In this document: one piece after another, positions 9,247-18,490 of the stretch
Position numbering within the stretch: the first letter of the stretch is position 1
Layout of the letters: the number at the start of each line of letters is the position of its first letter
DNA from: Candidatus Thermofonsia Clade 1 bacterium
GTDB taxonomy: Bacteria; Chloroflexota; Anaerolineae; Aggregatilineales; UBA2796
Direction of reading: 5' to 3'
NCBI GenBank assembly: GCA_002794705.1
Contig: PGTK01000005.1
Coordinates: forward strand, 62,001 to 126,000
Length of the DNA: 64,000 nucleotides
The notes under the pieces: generated by a model
Databases searched by the model: none
What the model was told of the DNA's origin: nothing
Seen by the model: only the letters and a program-made list of their open reading frames with translations
Position numbers and translations under genes: made by a program

Positions 9247-9289
9247 CAGCAAATTTTGCTGAGACTTCTGCAGCCAAAGCGTGTATAAT
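9247..9289 (+). promoter_or_regulatory. Putative promoter and palindrome of the YYY glycosylation operon
   Basis: A consensus TATAAT lies at 9284-9289, 46 bp before the start codon at 9335. No good -35 is visible 17 bp upstream (9261-9266). A perfect 15-bp palindrome (CAGCAAA-T-TTTGCTG, 9247-9261) abuts that position and could be an operator. No other feature is seen in the 182-bp gap apart from the upstream repeat. Confidence 0.45.
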
Positions 9290-9334
9290 CGCAACGTCAC
9301 ACGGTAAACGCGATAGCTCAAGAAAAACACGCCT

Positions 9335-12300
9335 ATGGCTCTTCAGCCCGCTCAAACGCCCGATTCTGCACTGCGCCGCTGGCTTGTACCTTTTCTAGTC
9401 GCCCTGATTTTTGCCGCAGGCGCCTATTTCCGCTTTGTGGGGCAGAATTGGGATGATTTCACGCACCTGCATCCCGATGAGCGCTTCCTGACCCAAGTGG
9501 CAGAGGCGATCAACGGACGCCTGAACCTCTCCACGCCCGATCCAGCACAGCGCGCCGAGCAACTGGCGCTGTGCCGCGAGCGCTACCCTGAGCGCGATGG
9601 CATCGGCGATTTTTTCGACTCACAATGCTCAAACTGGTATCCCAAGAATGTCGGCTTTGGGCTGTATGTGTACGGCGAACTGCCGCTATTCGTAGTGCGT
9701 ATCTCAGCGGAGCTGACCCAAGCCGTTCACTATGAGATCGCACGTCAGACACCTGAGACCGATGATGACCTCATTGCGCTCTCATGGACAAGCTACAATG
9801 GCATTCATCTAGTCGGGCGGAGCGTCTCAGCCGTAGCAGACCTGCTCTCACTGCTGATGGTGTTCGTCATCGGGCGGATGCTGTACAACAAATGGGTCGG
9901 TGTGCTGGCTATGGCGCTATATGCAGCAGCAGTCTTACCGATCCAGCTCTCACACTTCTGGACGGCGGACGCTTTCACGAGTCTGCCCGTGCTGATCGCC
10001 TTTTTCTTCGCCGTGCGCTTCATGCGGGGTGGCAGACTCCTAGATGCAATTGGCTTTGGCATAGGCATGGGCATGGCAGTTGCCAGCCGCATCAACGTCG
10101 CGCCGCTTTTTGGCGTCTTCATCGTAGCGGCAATTGTTTACGCGCTGCCTGCCTTCGGACAGCGCATCGCACGCCTTGAGCGCAACGTCCTAGTCCAAAA
10201 GGCGCTGATCGGCGTCCTAGTCGCGCTTATCGCCACGCTAGTGACCTTCCGCTTCACCAATCCGCATGCCTTCACAGGCGGACCGGGCATTCTGGGCGTG
10301 TTCAACATCCTGCCCTACCGCCCCTTCCTCGACGACGTGGCGCAGGCGCAGTACCTCACCAGCGGACGCGCCGATTTCCCGCCGAATCATCAATGGGCAA
10401 GCCGTACGCCCTATATTTTCCCTGCCCAGAACATCATCCTGTGGGGTCTGGGCGTGCCGCTAGGTCTGGCAGCGTGGCTAGGTTTGGGCTGGGCGCTCTG
10501 GCAGATCATACGGGCGCGGCACGGCTGGACGCGCCACGTGCTGATCGCCGCGTGGCTGGTCGCCTATTTTGCCTTCATGGGCAGGCTCTGGGTGATGACA
10601 ATGCGCTATTACATGCCGCTCTACCCATTTTTCTGCCTGATCGCGGCGTGGGCGCTCTGGGAGCTGACTCAGCGCGGTTTGCGCGCCCTGCGCGAGAATC
10701 CGAGCGGCGTAGCGCGCTTCGCCTATCGTGCGCGCCTAGCTTTGCTCGTTTTCGTAGTCGCGTTCAGCTATCTGTGGGCAGGCGCCTTCACCAATATCTA
10801 TCGGCGGCAGCTGACTCGTGTGGAGGCCTCCCATTGGATTTACCGCAACGTGCCGTCGGCTGTCTCAGTGAGCATACAGGCGGAAAATGGGCAGGCGTAC
10901 CTGATCAACACGCCGATCAACACGCCCTCGATCAGCGCCAGCTTGAATCGCTACAGCGAGGGCAACCGATTCGCCACGCCCTTGCCGCTCCTGAGCGAAT
11001 CCGCCCGCGTAGACCGCTTGATCGTCAACCGACTCTACAGCGCGCCAAACGACGATCAGCCCAAGACGTTCTGGGCGGCACTGGCAACCGATGTGGCGGG
11101 TCTGCAGGTGTTGGGCGTGGCTAATTTGAGCGATACCTTCAGCGCTGCCGAGGGACTCGGTCAGTCCTACACGCTGACCTTCGAGCCGCCCGTGTTGCTA
11201 CAGCCTGCCACAAGCTACTATCTGCTCACTTGGAGCGACGGCGACCTCTCAAGCGTGCGCCTGAGCCTGAGCGAATATGACTTCATCCTGACCGAAGGCG
11301 ACCGCACGGTCGCTAACCTGCAGCTCTCCGCCTTCGATAACAATTTTGCCTTCGCGGCAGAGCAAGCCAGCACGCTGATCGCTGCAAACGCCGCTCAAGC
11401 CAACTTCACAGCGCCGCTCTCAGGGACAATTCGCAGCGTAGAGATCGCGCATGTGCTCAATCCGCTGAATGACGGGCGCGCTATCACGCTGCGCGCCGCC
11501 ATTGTAGACTCGGTCAGCGGCACGACGCTAGGCGAAGGCACGCTGCGCGCCGTCTTAGACCGCACGCCCTACTCGCCGCATGGCAGAGCAGTCCGTATTG
11601 CGCTTGATCAGCCTGTGACGGTCAGCGCCGATCAAAGGCTGCAAATTCAGGTCAGCACGGCTGATGGCAGCCTAGCGCGACTGACGGGCAGCGTGATCGC
11701 CACGGAAGGACCGTGGGACGATCCTGTGCCGCAGAAGGTCTGTGCCATGCCGCCCGATCTGCCCCTGCCACAGCCGCCCGGCTTGTACACGCTCGCCACT
11801 TGCCGCGGGATCGATCCATGGGGGACGTACTATCGCGGCGTTGAGCTGTATATGTCAATGGAAGATGACTTCCAAAAGCGCGAGGTGCTGCAACGGACGC
11901 TTGACGAGGCGGATTACATCACCATCAGCAGCAACCGCTTCTACGACACGCTCTCGCGCCTCCCCACGCGCTTTCCGATGAGCATCGCTTTCTACGACGC
12001 GCTCTTCAAAGGTGAGCTGGGCTATGATCTGATCGCGGTCTTCAACAATTCCTTCGAGATTTTCGGGATTCCCATCTCCGATCAGCACCTGCCCCTCTAT
12101 GAGAGTCCTGCTTGGCTGAACGAGTTCGAGGCGGAAGAGGCATTCCACGTCTACGATCATCCCGCTGTGCTGATCTTCAAGAAAAATCCTGAGCGCTACA
12201 CCTCTGAGCGCGTTGCAGCCGTGCTGAACAGCGTGCCGCTTGCCACTAGCCCAACATTCCAACTTGAAGACCCCACCATTGTCAATGTGATCCGTTGGGG

Positions 12301-15067
12301 TGCCTATGAGGCGAGTCAAGCGCCGACGGGCTTCATGATGAGCGCCGATCTGCGGCAAACGCAAGAATCGGGCGGCACATGGTCAGAGTTATTCAACCGC
12401 GAGGCGCTCATCAACGCCTCACCCGTGGCAAGCGTGACCTTATGGTGGCTGACCATTGTAGCATTCGGTCTAGCGGCCGCGCCGTTGCTATTTGCGATCC
12501 TGCCCGCCCTGCCTGATCGCGGCTATCCGATGGCGAAAATTGCGGGCTTGCTGATCGTCTCATGGTTAGCGTGGGTAGGCGGCACGTTGCGCCTGCCCCT
12601 CTGGACAAGCGGCGGTCTGCTATTCCTGCTGATCGGCTTGGCGGCGCTCAGCGCGTATATCGCGTGGCGGCGGCGCACTGAGCTAGGTGCATGGCTGCGC
12701 CTGAATTGGCGCTACCTGCTGATCGTTGAGGCGATCACAGCGACGCTGTTCATCGCGTTCCTCTTCGTGCGCTTAGGCAACCCCGATCTCTGGGCGCAAG
12801 TGCTGGGCGGCGAAAAACCGATGAATTTCGCCTATTTCAACGCCGTGCTGCGCTCTAGCGTCTTCCCCGCCTACGATCCGTGGTATGCAGGCGGCTATCT
12901 GAACTACTATTACTTTGGCTATGTGCTAGTGGGCGCGCCGACCAAGCTGCTGGGCGTCGTACCGAGCATCGCCTATAACCTGATCGTGCCGACCCTTTTC
13001 GCCCTGACAGGGATCGGCGCATTCTCACTCGCTTTCAACGTGGCGGCGGCGCGCTGGCGCTTCCCACGCGAGGAAGGCTCCGCAAAACGCGACGCGCCTC
13101 TACGCGAGCGCCTAGCCCACGCCCTGCGCACGCCCTCTGCCAGTCCATACCTTGCCGGGACGCTTGCGCTCTTGCTGTGCGTTGTGCTGGGCAACCTCGA
13201 TACGCCACGGGTGTTTTTGACGGGCGTGCAGCGTGCCGGGGGCTGCACCGCCACAAACGATATGTACCTGTGGAAGCTCGATCAGTTCATCGCCCAAAAT
13301 GGCAGGCAACCGACGCCCGACGAGTCGAGCGTGCTGTTGAACGCGGCGCAAAATCCAAGCCTGATCGATCAAGCCCTGTTCGGCGCTTATAACATCGGGC
13401 GGACTGTTGATTGCTTCGGGCGCGGGATCGGGCAACTGACCCAAGGCGCACTCCTTCCTATCGGACCCGAGCGCTGGTATTGGGGTCCGCGCAGTGTGGT
13501 TGGCGAGTTGCCGAACAACAGCAACGAAATCAACGAATTCCCGTATTTCACTTTCGTCTTCGGCGATCTGCACGCGCACATGATTGCGCTGCCGATCACC
13601 TTCCTCGCCTTGACGTGGTTGTTAGGCGAGGTGTTTGTAAGTGGCAGGCTGCGGCGCGCCACATGGGTCGTCATCGCGGCGACGGCGCTCGGAGGCTTGA
13701 GCATCGGCATCCTGCGCGCCACAAACACATGGGATTGGATCACCTACCTGCTCTTGGGCATGGCAGGACTGCCCTTCGCTATCTTGTTGCGCCGCGACAA
13801 GCTCACTCGCGCCAATCTCACGGCATGGATCGCACAGGTGGCATGGCTATTCGTGGCACAATGGCTGGCTGCACTGCCCTTCATGGCATTTCATGCCACG
13901 TCCTATAGCTCTGTGAAGGCGTTCTTGGGCAACAAGACGCCGATCTGGGCATTTTTCATCATGCACGGCACGTTTATGTTCGTAGCGATCTCGCTCTTGG
14001 TCTGGCAGACGGCGCGGCTGCTGCGCGCTATCCATCTGCGCGACCTAACGGGCAAATTCGTGCCGTTCGCACTGACCATCGGCGGAATTGGATTTGTACT
14101 GCTGATCGCGCTCTTCATGGCGGTTGCGCCGCTGCGGATCGCCCTAATTGACATGCCGATACCGCTTGCGCTGATCCTCATACCGCTGATCGCGTGGTCA
14201 ATCGCGCTGTTCTTCATACCGGGACAGACACGCGAGTGGCAAGTCGTTTATGTGCTGATCGGCGCGGCACTTGCCATTGCGCTTGGCGTCGAGATTGTGG
14301 TGCTAGACGGCGATATCGGACGGCAAAATACTTTCTTCAAATTCTACATGCAGGTCTGGCTGATGCTGAGCGTGGCAAGTGGCGTGGGCTTGGCATGGCT
14401 GATCTATTCGGCGTGGCGGTGGCGTCCGAGCGTGCGCAGCACATGGCTGTTCACGGCAGCGCTGCTGCTGAGCATTGCAGCGCTCTTCCCGATCATGTCC
14501 ACACAGGGCAAGAACGCCATGCGCATGGCGCCAGAGGCACCGCGCACGCTTGACGGCAATGACTACATGATGTACGCCACCTACTTTGAAGGCAGCCAAG
14601 CTGTGCCGCTCAGCCGCGATTTGGCGATGATTCGCTGGCTGCAAGAGAACGTGCAAGGCACGCCGACCATTCTAGAGGCGCATCAGTATCCCTCTGAGTA
14701 CAAGTACAACAGCCGCATCGCCATCAACACAGGCTTGCCGACGGTTCTAGGCTGGCGTTTCCATCAGCAGCAGCAGCGCACTCTCGATCCACTGCCAAAC
14801 TTCGTGATTCAGCGCCAAGCGAATGTCACAGCGCTCTACAACACAACGGATATCGGCACGGCGTGGCAGTTGCTGCGCTTCTACAATGTGCGCTACATCA
14901 TCGTGGGCGAACTGGAGCGGATTACCTACCGTGAGAGCGGTCTAGCCAAATTCGAGGCAATGGTCGCGCAGGGCTTGCTAGAGGTAGTCTACGATCAGGA
15001 TGGCGACAAGATATACCGCGTGATCGAAGGCGCGGAATATACGCCTAGAGTCGTGGGGATGCGCTAA
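9335..15067 (+). CDS. Giant membrane protein: GT-C-like N-terminal half fused to Chlor_Arch_YYY (DUF2298) domain
   Basis: This 1910-aa protein has three visible parts. Residues 1 to about 485 are polytopic and resemble GT-C/PMT glycosyltransferases. An acidic HPDER motif (46-50) sits in the first extracytoplasmic loop, where such enzymes keep a catalytic Asp/Glu. Residues about 490-1040 are mostly hydrophilic, probably an extracytoplasmic beta-rich domain. Residues about 1045-1910 are polytopic with the NYYYFGY motif near 1190, diagnostic of the Chlor_Arch_YYY family (DUF2298). A conserved tail contains TGLPTVLGWRFHQ and ALYNTTD. The likely role is transfer or translocation of lipid-linked sugars at the membrane, inferred from family context; no substrate can be named. 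First gene of a four-gene operon. Confidence 0.8.
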   Translation: MALQPAQTPDSALRRWLVPFLVALIFAAGAYFRFVGQNWDDFTHLHPDERFLTQVAEAINGRLNLSTPDPAQRAEQLALCRERYPERDGIGDFFDSQCSNWYPKNVGFGLYVYGELPLFVVRISAELTQAVHYEIARQTPETDDDLIALSWTSYNGIHLVGRSVSAVADLLSLLMVFVIGRMLYNKWVGVLAMALYAAAVLPIQLSHFWTADAFTSLPVLIAFFFAVRFMRGGRLLDAIGFGIGMGMAVASRINVAPLFGVFIVAAIVYALPAFGQRIARLERNVLVQKALIGVLVALIATLVTFRFTNPHAFTGGPGILGVFNILPYRPFLDDVAQAQYLTSGRADFPPNHQWASRTPYIFPAQNIILWGLGVPLGLAAWLGLGWALWQIIRARHGWTRHVLIAAWLVAYFAFMGRLWVMTMRYYMPLYPFFCLIAAWALWELTQRGLRALRENPSGVARFAYRARLALLVFVVAFSYLWAGAFTNIYRRQLTRVEASHWIYRNVPSAVSVSIQAENGQAYLINTPINTPSISASLNRYSEGNRFATPLPLLSESARVDRLIVNRLYSAPNDDQPKTFWAALATDVAGLQVLGVANLSDTFSAAEGLGQSYTLTFEPPVLLQPATSYYLLTWSDGDLSSVRLSLSEYDFILTEGDRTVANLQLSAFDNNFAFAAEQASTLIAANAAQANFTAPLSGTIRSVEIAHVLNPLNDGRAITLRAAIVDSVSGTTLGEGTLRAVLDRTPYSPHGRAVRIALDQPVTVSADQRLQIQVSTADGSLARLTGSVIATEGPWDDPVPQKVCAMPPDLPLPQPPGLYTLATCRGIDPWGTYYRGVELYMSMEDDFQKREVLQRTLDEADYITISSNRFYDTLSRLPTRFPMSIAFYDALFKGELGYDLIAVFNNSFEIFGIPISDQHLPLYESPAWLNEFEAEEAFHVYDHPAVLIFKKNPERYTSERVAAVLNSVPLATSPTFQLEDPTIVNVIRWGAYEASQAPTGFMMSADLRQTQESGGTWSELFNREALINASPVASVTLWWLTIVAFGLAAAPLLFAILPALPDRGYPMAKIAGLLIVSWLAWVGGTLRLPLWTSGGLLFLLIGLAALSAYIAWRRRTELGAWLRLNWRYLLIVEAITATLFIAFLFVRLGNPDLWAQVLGGEKPMNFAYFNAVLRSSVFPAYDPWYAGGYLNYYYFGYVLVGAPTKLLGVVPSIAYNLIVPTLFALTGIGAFSLAFNVAAARWRFPREEGSAKRDAPLRERLAHALRTPSASPYLAGTLALLLCVVLGNLDTPRVFLTGVQRAGGCTATNDMYLWKLDQFIAQNGRQPTPDESSVLLNAAQNPSLIDQALFGAYNIGRTVDCFGRGIGQLTQGALLPIGPERWYWGPRSVVGELPNNSNEINEFPYFTFVFGDLHAHMIALPITFLALTWLLGEVFVSGRLRRATWVVIAATALGGLSIGILRATNTWDWITYLLLGMAGLPFAILLRRDKLTRANLTAWIAQVAWLFVAQWLAALPFMAFHATSYSSVKAFLGNKTPIWAFFIMHGTFMFVAISLLVWQTARLLRAIHLRDLTGKFVPFALTIGGIGFVLLIALFMAVAPLRIALIDMPIPLALILIPLIAWSIALFFIPGQTREWQVVYVLIGAALAIALGVEIVVLDGDIGRQNTFFKFYMQVWLMLSVASGVGLAWLIYSAWRWRPSVRSTWLFTAALLLSIAALFPIMSTQGKNAMRMAPEAPRTLDGNDYMMYATYFEGSQAVPLSRDLAMIRWLQENVQGTPTILEAHQYPSEYKYNSRIAINTGLPTVLGWRFHQQQQRTLDPLPNFVIQRQANVTALYNTTDIGTAWQLLRFYNVRYIIVGELERITYRESGLAKFEAMVAQGLLEVVYDQDGDKIYRVIEGAEYTPRVVGMR

Positions 15068-15901
15068 ATGAGACATAAGCTGCAGCGCGCTGTCAAGAGG
15101 CCGTTGCGCTATCCGGGCGGTAAGTCGCGTGCCATTCCGCAGATTCTCGCCCAGATTCCGCTGAACATCGCTGAATACCGCGAGCCAATGGTCGGCGGCG
15201 GCTCGGTTTTCCTAGCGATCAAGGCGACATTAAGCAGTCACGTGCAGCGCTATTGGATCAACGACCTCAACTATGACCTGATCTGCTTTTGGCGCGCCGC
15301 ACGCGATCAGAATGCACTCTTGGTCGAGCGACTCTTTGCACTCAAGCGCGCCTATCCCGAAGGCAGAGCGCTATGGGCGCATTTACATACAGCTGAATCA
15401 CAGTGCGATGATCTAGAGCGCGCTGTACGCTTTTTTGCCCTGAATCGAATCACCTTTTCGGGCGTAGTGGACTCAGGCGGTTACTCTCAGCAAGCCTTTG
15501 AGTGCCGCTTCACGGACTCAGCCATTGAGCGCGTGCGCAAACTTGCACAGATGCTTGCCAACGTTGAGATTACTCACGGAGATTACGCGACCTTGTTACA
15601 AGCGCAGGGCGAAAACGTCTTTATCTTCCTCGACCCGCCGTATTGGCGCGCAACCGACTCGCGTCTATATGGCACAGACGGCATTTTGCACACGACCTTC
15701 GATCACATGCGCCTTGCGCAAGCATTGCGCGCCTGTCAACATCGCTGGCTCGCCACGTATGACGACTCGCCGCTTGTGCGGAGGCTATTCAGCTTTGCGC
15801 ACATTGCGGCGTGGCAACTGCAATACGGCATGAATAACGTCAAGCGTTTGACCGCCCAGAAAGGCGACGAACTGTTCATCAGAAACTACGAGAAGGCATA
15901 G
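15068..15901 (+). CDS. D12-class (Dam/DpnM-like) N6-adenine DNA methyltransferase
   Basis: The 277-aa protein has the order of the D12 class: LRYPGGKSR at 13-21, the SAM-binding motif REPMVGGGSVF at 38-48, NRITFSG at 126-132 and catalytic motif IV DPPYW at 189-193. The family transfers a methyl group from SAM to N6 of adenine in a short recognition sequence. No restriction endonuclease lies beside it, so it is solitary. Its ATG is the triplet right after the stop of the 1910-aa gene, and its stop is 3 nt before the next membrane gene. It is therefore co-transcribed inside the glycosylation operon. The recognition sequence cannot be read from the protein. Confidence 0.88.
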   Translation: MRHKLQRAVKRPLRYPGGKSRAIPQILAQIPLNIAEYREPMVGGGSVFLAIKATLSSHVQRYWINDLNYDLICFWRAARDQNALLVERLFALKRAYPEGRALWAHLHTAESQCDDLERAVRFFALNRITFSGVVDSGGYSQQAFECRFTDSAIERVRKLAQMLANVEITHGDYATLLQAQGENVFIFLDPPYWRATDSRLYGTDGILHTTFDHMRLAQALRACQHRWLATYDDSPLVRRLFSFAHIAAWQLQYGMNNVKRLTAQKGDELFIRNYEKA

Positions 15902-15904
15902 AGC

Positions 15905-18472
15905 ATGATCTTGGACTGGCTGATCTTTGAAGGTTGGGCGCTCATCAGCTGGTGGCTGATCAGCTTAGCAGCGGCATGGATCATCTTGCCGCTGTGCCTG
16001 CGACTCTTTGGCGCGCTGCCCTCACGCGGCTATGCAGTGGCGCGTGCCGCCGGGATCATGCTGATCGGCTACCTCTTCTGGCTGCTTAACAATCTCGGAC
16101 TGCTGCGCAACACCAATGGCGATGCAATTCTTGCCGCGCTGATCGTCCTAGCGCTCAGCCTGATCGCCTACTTCACATGGCGTGAGCGTCCCGCTTTTGG
16201 CGCAGGAACGCGCCAAAACGCGGCGCTGATCCTCACAGTGGAAGTCCTGTTCATCTTGCTATTTGTGGGCTGGGCGACTGTACGCGCCCTGAATCCGGAC
16301 CTGACCGCCACTGAAAAGCCCATGGAGATGGCATTCCTGAGCGCTGTGCGCCGCAGCGCGCAATTCCCGCCGCACGATCCGTGGCTCTCAGGCTATGCGA
16401 TCAGCTACTATCACTTCGGCTACATCCTGATCGGCACAATTGCCAATCTGAGCGGCGTGACCAATGGCATGGCGTTCAATCTGGGCATTGCGCTGCTCTT
16501 CGGACTGACAGGAGTCGGCGCATTTGGCGTTGCCTACGATCTGGTGGCGGCGCGGCGTGCGCCCATGCGGGCGCGCCTTGCCGTCGGGAGCTTGGCGATC
16601 ATTCTGAGCATCCTGATGGGCAACATCGGCACGGCAATCCTTGAGACTCCTTTCCAGACCCGCACTGCGCCGCCTGAATACCTCGCGTGGATGAACCTCG
16701 AAGAGCGCGACTCATACGCCGTCGGCTGTCCGCCTAGCGGGAGCGCCGATCCCAGCACATGGTGCTTCTGGTGGTGGTTTCGCTACAGCCGCGTGGTGCG
16801 CGACCTCGACCTGAGCGGGCGTCCGCTTGCCATTCAGCCGATCACCGAAATGCCGATCTTCAGCTATGTGCTGGCAGATATGCATCCGCATGTGCTTTCC
16901 ATGCCATTCGTCATGCTGACCCTTGCCCTAGCGCTGAACCTTGTGCTGGGCAAGCGTCCGTTGCAAGTTTGGGAGCTGCTGCTCTACGGCGTGTACGTGG
17001 GCGGCATGATCTTCCTGAACTCATGGGATGCCGTCTTCATCGGCGTCATCATCGGCGCTGAGGCGCTACGGCGATTGATCGTCAATGGCACAGGCGGCTA
17101 CACAGCGCAGGACTGGCTCGGCATGATCGGCTTTGCAGCGGCGATAATCGGCTTGACAGCGCTGCTCTACCTGCCATTTTTCATCGGCTTTCGCTCACAG
17201 GCAGGCGGAATTCTGCCCAATGTGCTGTGGCAGACCCAATTCCAGCAATTCTTCCTGCAATTTGCACCCTTCCTGCTAATTTTTGCCGCCTTCCTGTGGT
17301 TAGAATGGCGGCGGGCAGGCGCGACGTTCAACCTGAGCCTCGCCTTACAGACCGTGGGCGGAGTCATCGCGCTGATCGTCATCGCCCTGATCGGCTTAGG
17401 AATTATTGCGTGGACGCGCCCAGACGTGCGCTTTGCCGTCTTCCAAGCACTAGATGAGAGCGGCGGTCTGCTGGGCGCACTGCCTGCAATTTTAGCGCGG
17501 CGACTGCACGGGATCGTCACGCACGCTGTCTTGTTTGGCATAATTGCGATTGTGATCGCCCGACTCTTCGCCCGTGAGCCGCGCCGCCCTGATGGAACGC
17601 CCGACGTGGCACGCGCTGTGATCACCTACTCGCCTGCCACGGGCTTTGCGCTCTTCCTGATCGGCGCAGGCGCCGTGCTAAGCCTTGCGCCTGAGTTCGT
17701 CTACCTGCGCGACGGCTTCGGCGTGCGCATCAACACAATTTTCAAACTCTGGTATCAAGCGTGGCTGCTCTGGAGCGTTGCCGCCGCCTATGCGATCTGG
17801 TCATTGCTGGCAGAGCGAGTCGAAGCGGAAATGAAAGCAGGCGTCCGTGCTGCCTTTGCCGTCGGAATCACGGTCAGCGTTGCACTGGGCTTGGTATATC
17901 CCGTCTACGCGATCACCTCACGCGCCCTAGCCGAAAGTGGCAGACTGCGCGGCATCCTGACCGATCTAACGCTCGACGGCGGGCCTAGCATGGCGCAGGG
18001 CAGAGACGAATACAATGCGATCCAGTGCCTAGCGCGCCACGCCACCTCAGACCGAGACGTGGTAGCAGAGGCGACCCGCGAACGCCTCGCCTATCGCGGC
18101 GATTACGGACGAGTCAGCGCGCTGACAGGCATTCCGACCCTGCTCGGCTGGGATAACCATCAAGGGCAGTGGCGCGGCGATACCTTTCCCGCTGCGAACA
18201 CGCTCACTTACGTGGTCAATGGCGAGACCCGCATCGAGACCCGCGCCCAAGCCATTGCCACGCTCTACAACACGACTGATCCGCGTGAAGCGCTCGGAGT
18301 CATTGAGCGCTATGGCATTACCTACATCTTCGTCGGCGTGACAGAGCGCCGCGACTTTGCGCCTGAAGGCTTAGCCAAGTTTGAGGCGCTACAGCCGCTA
18401 TGCGAATACGGCATGGTGCGCGTCTACAGCGCCGATTCGTTCCGTGCGCTGCTGACTGCACGCGCCGAATGA
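15905..18472 (+). CDS. Chlor_Arch_YYY (DUF2298) membrane protein
   Basis: An 855-aa polytopic membrane protein, matching the single-domain class of this family (about 700-900 aa). The signature motif appears as SYYHFGYIL near residue 165, with His replacing the third Tyr. The acidic/His loop DMHPHVLSMPF near 325 and the C-terminal NTTDPREALGVIERYG region near 790 align with corresponding parts of the 1910-aa protein upstream, so the two are paralogous over this domain. Function is not established; family members co-occur with Agl23-like proteins, as here. Starts 3 nt after the methyltransferase stop. Confidence 0.82.
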   Translation: MILDWLIFEGWALISWWLISLAAAWIILPLCLRLFGALPSRGYAVARAAGIMLIGYLFWLLNNLGLLRNTNGDAILAALIVLALSLIAYFTWRERPAFGAGTRQNAALILTVEVLFILLFVGWATVRALNPDLTATEKPMEMAFLSAVRRSAQFPPHDPWLSGYAISYYHFGYILIGTIANLSGVTNGMAFNLGIALLFGLTGVGAFGVAYDLVAARRAPMRARLAVGSLAIILSILMGNIGTAILETPFQTRTAPPEYLAWMNLEERDSYAVGCPPSGSADPSTWCFWWWFRYSRVVRDLDLSGRPLAIQPITEMPIFSYVLADMHPHVLSMPFVMLTLALALNLVLGKRPLQVWELLLYGVYVGGMIFLNSWDAVFIGVIIGAEALRRLIVNGTGGYTAQDWLGMIGFAAAIIGLTALLYLPFFIGFRSQAGGILPNVLWQTQFQQFFLQFAPFLLIFAAFLWLEWRRAGATFNLSLALQTVGGVIALIVIALIGLGIIAWTRPDVRFAVFQALDESGGLLGALPAILARRLHGIVTHAVLFGIIAIVIARLFAREPRRPDGTPDVARAVITYSPATGFALFLIGAGAVLSLAPEFVYLRDGFGVRINTIFKLWYQAWLLWSVAAAYAIWSLLAERVEAEMKAGVRAAFAVGITVSVALGLVYPVYAITSRALAESGRLRGILTDLTLDGGPSMAQGRDEYNAIQCLARHATSDRDVVAEATRERLAYRGDYGRVSALTGIPTLLGWDNHQGQWRGDTFPAANTLTYVVNGETRIETRAQAIATLYNTTDPREALGVIERYGITYIFVGVTERRDFAPEGLAKFEALQPLCEYGMVRVYSADSFRALLTARAE

Positions 18473-18490
18473 TCCTTATGGAGACCCTAT

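Noticed and set aside
9153..9334. RNA gene in the gap after nuoN
   Set aside because: Apart from the palindromic repeat and the promoter region, no tRNA-like or known RNA signature is present.
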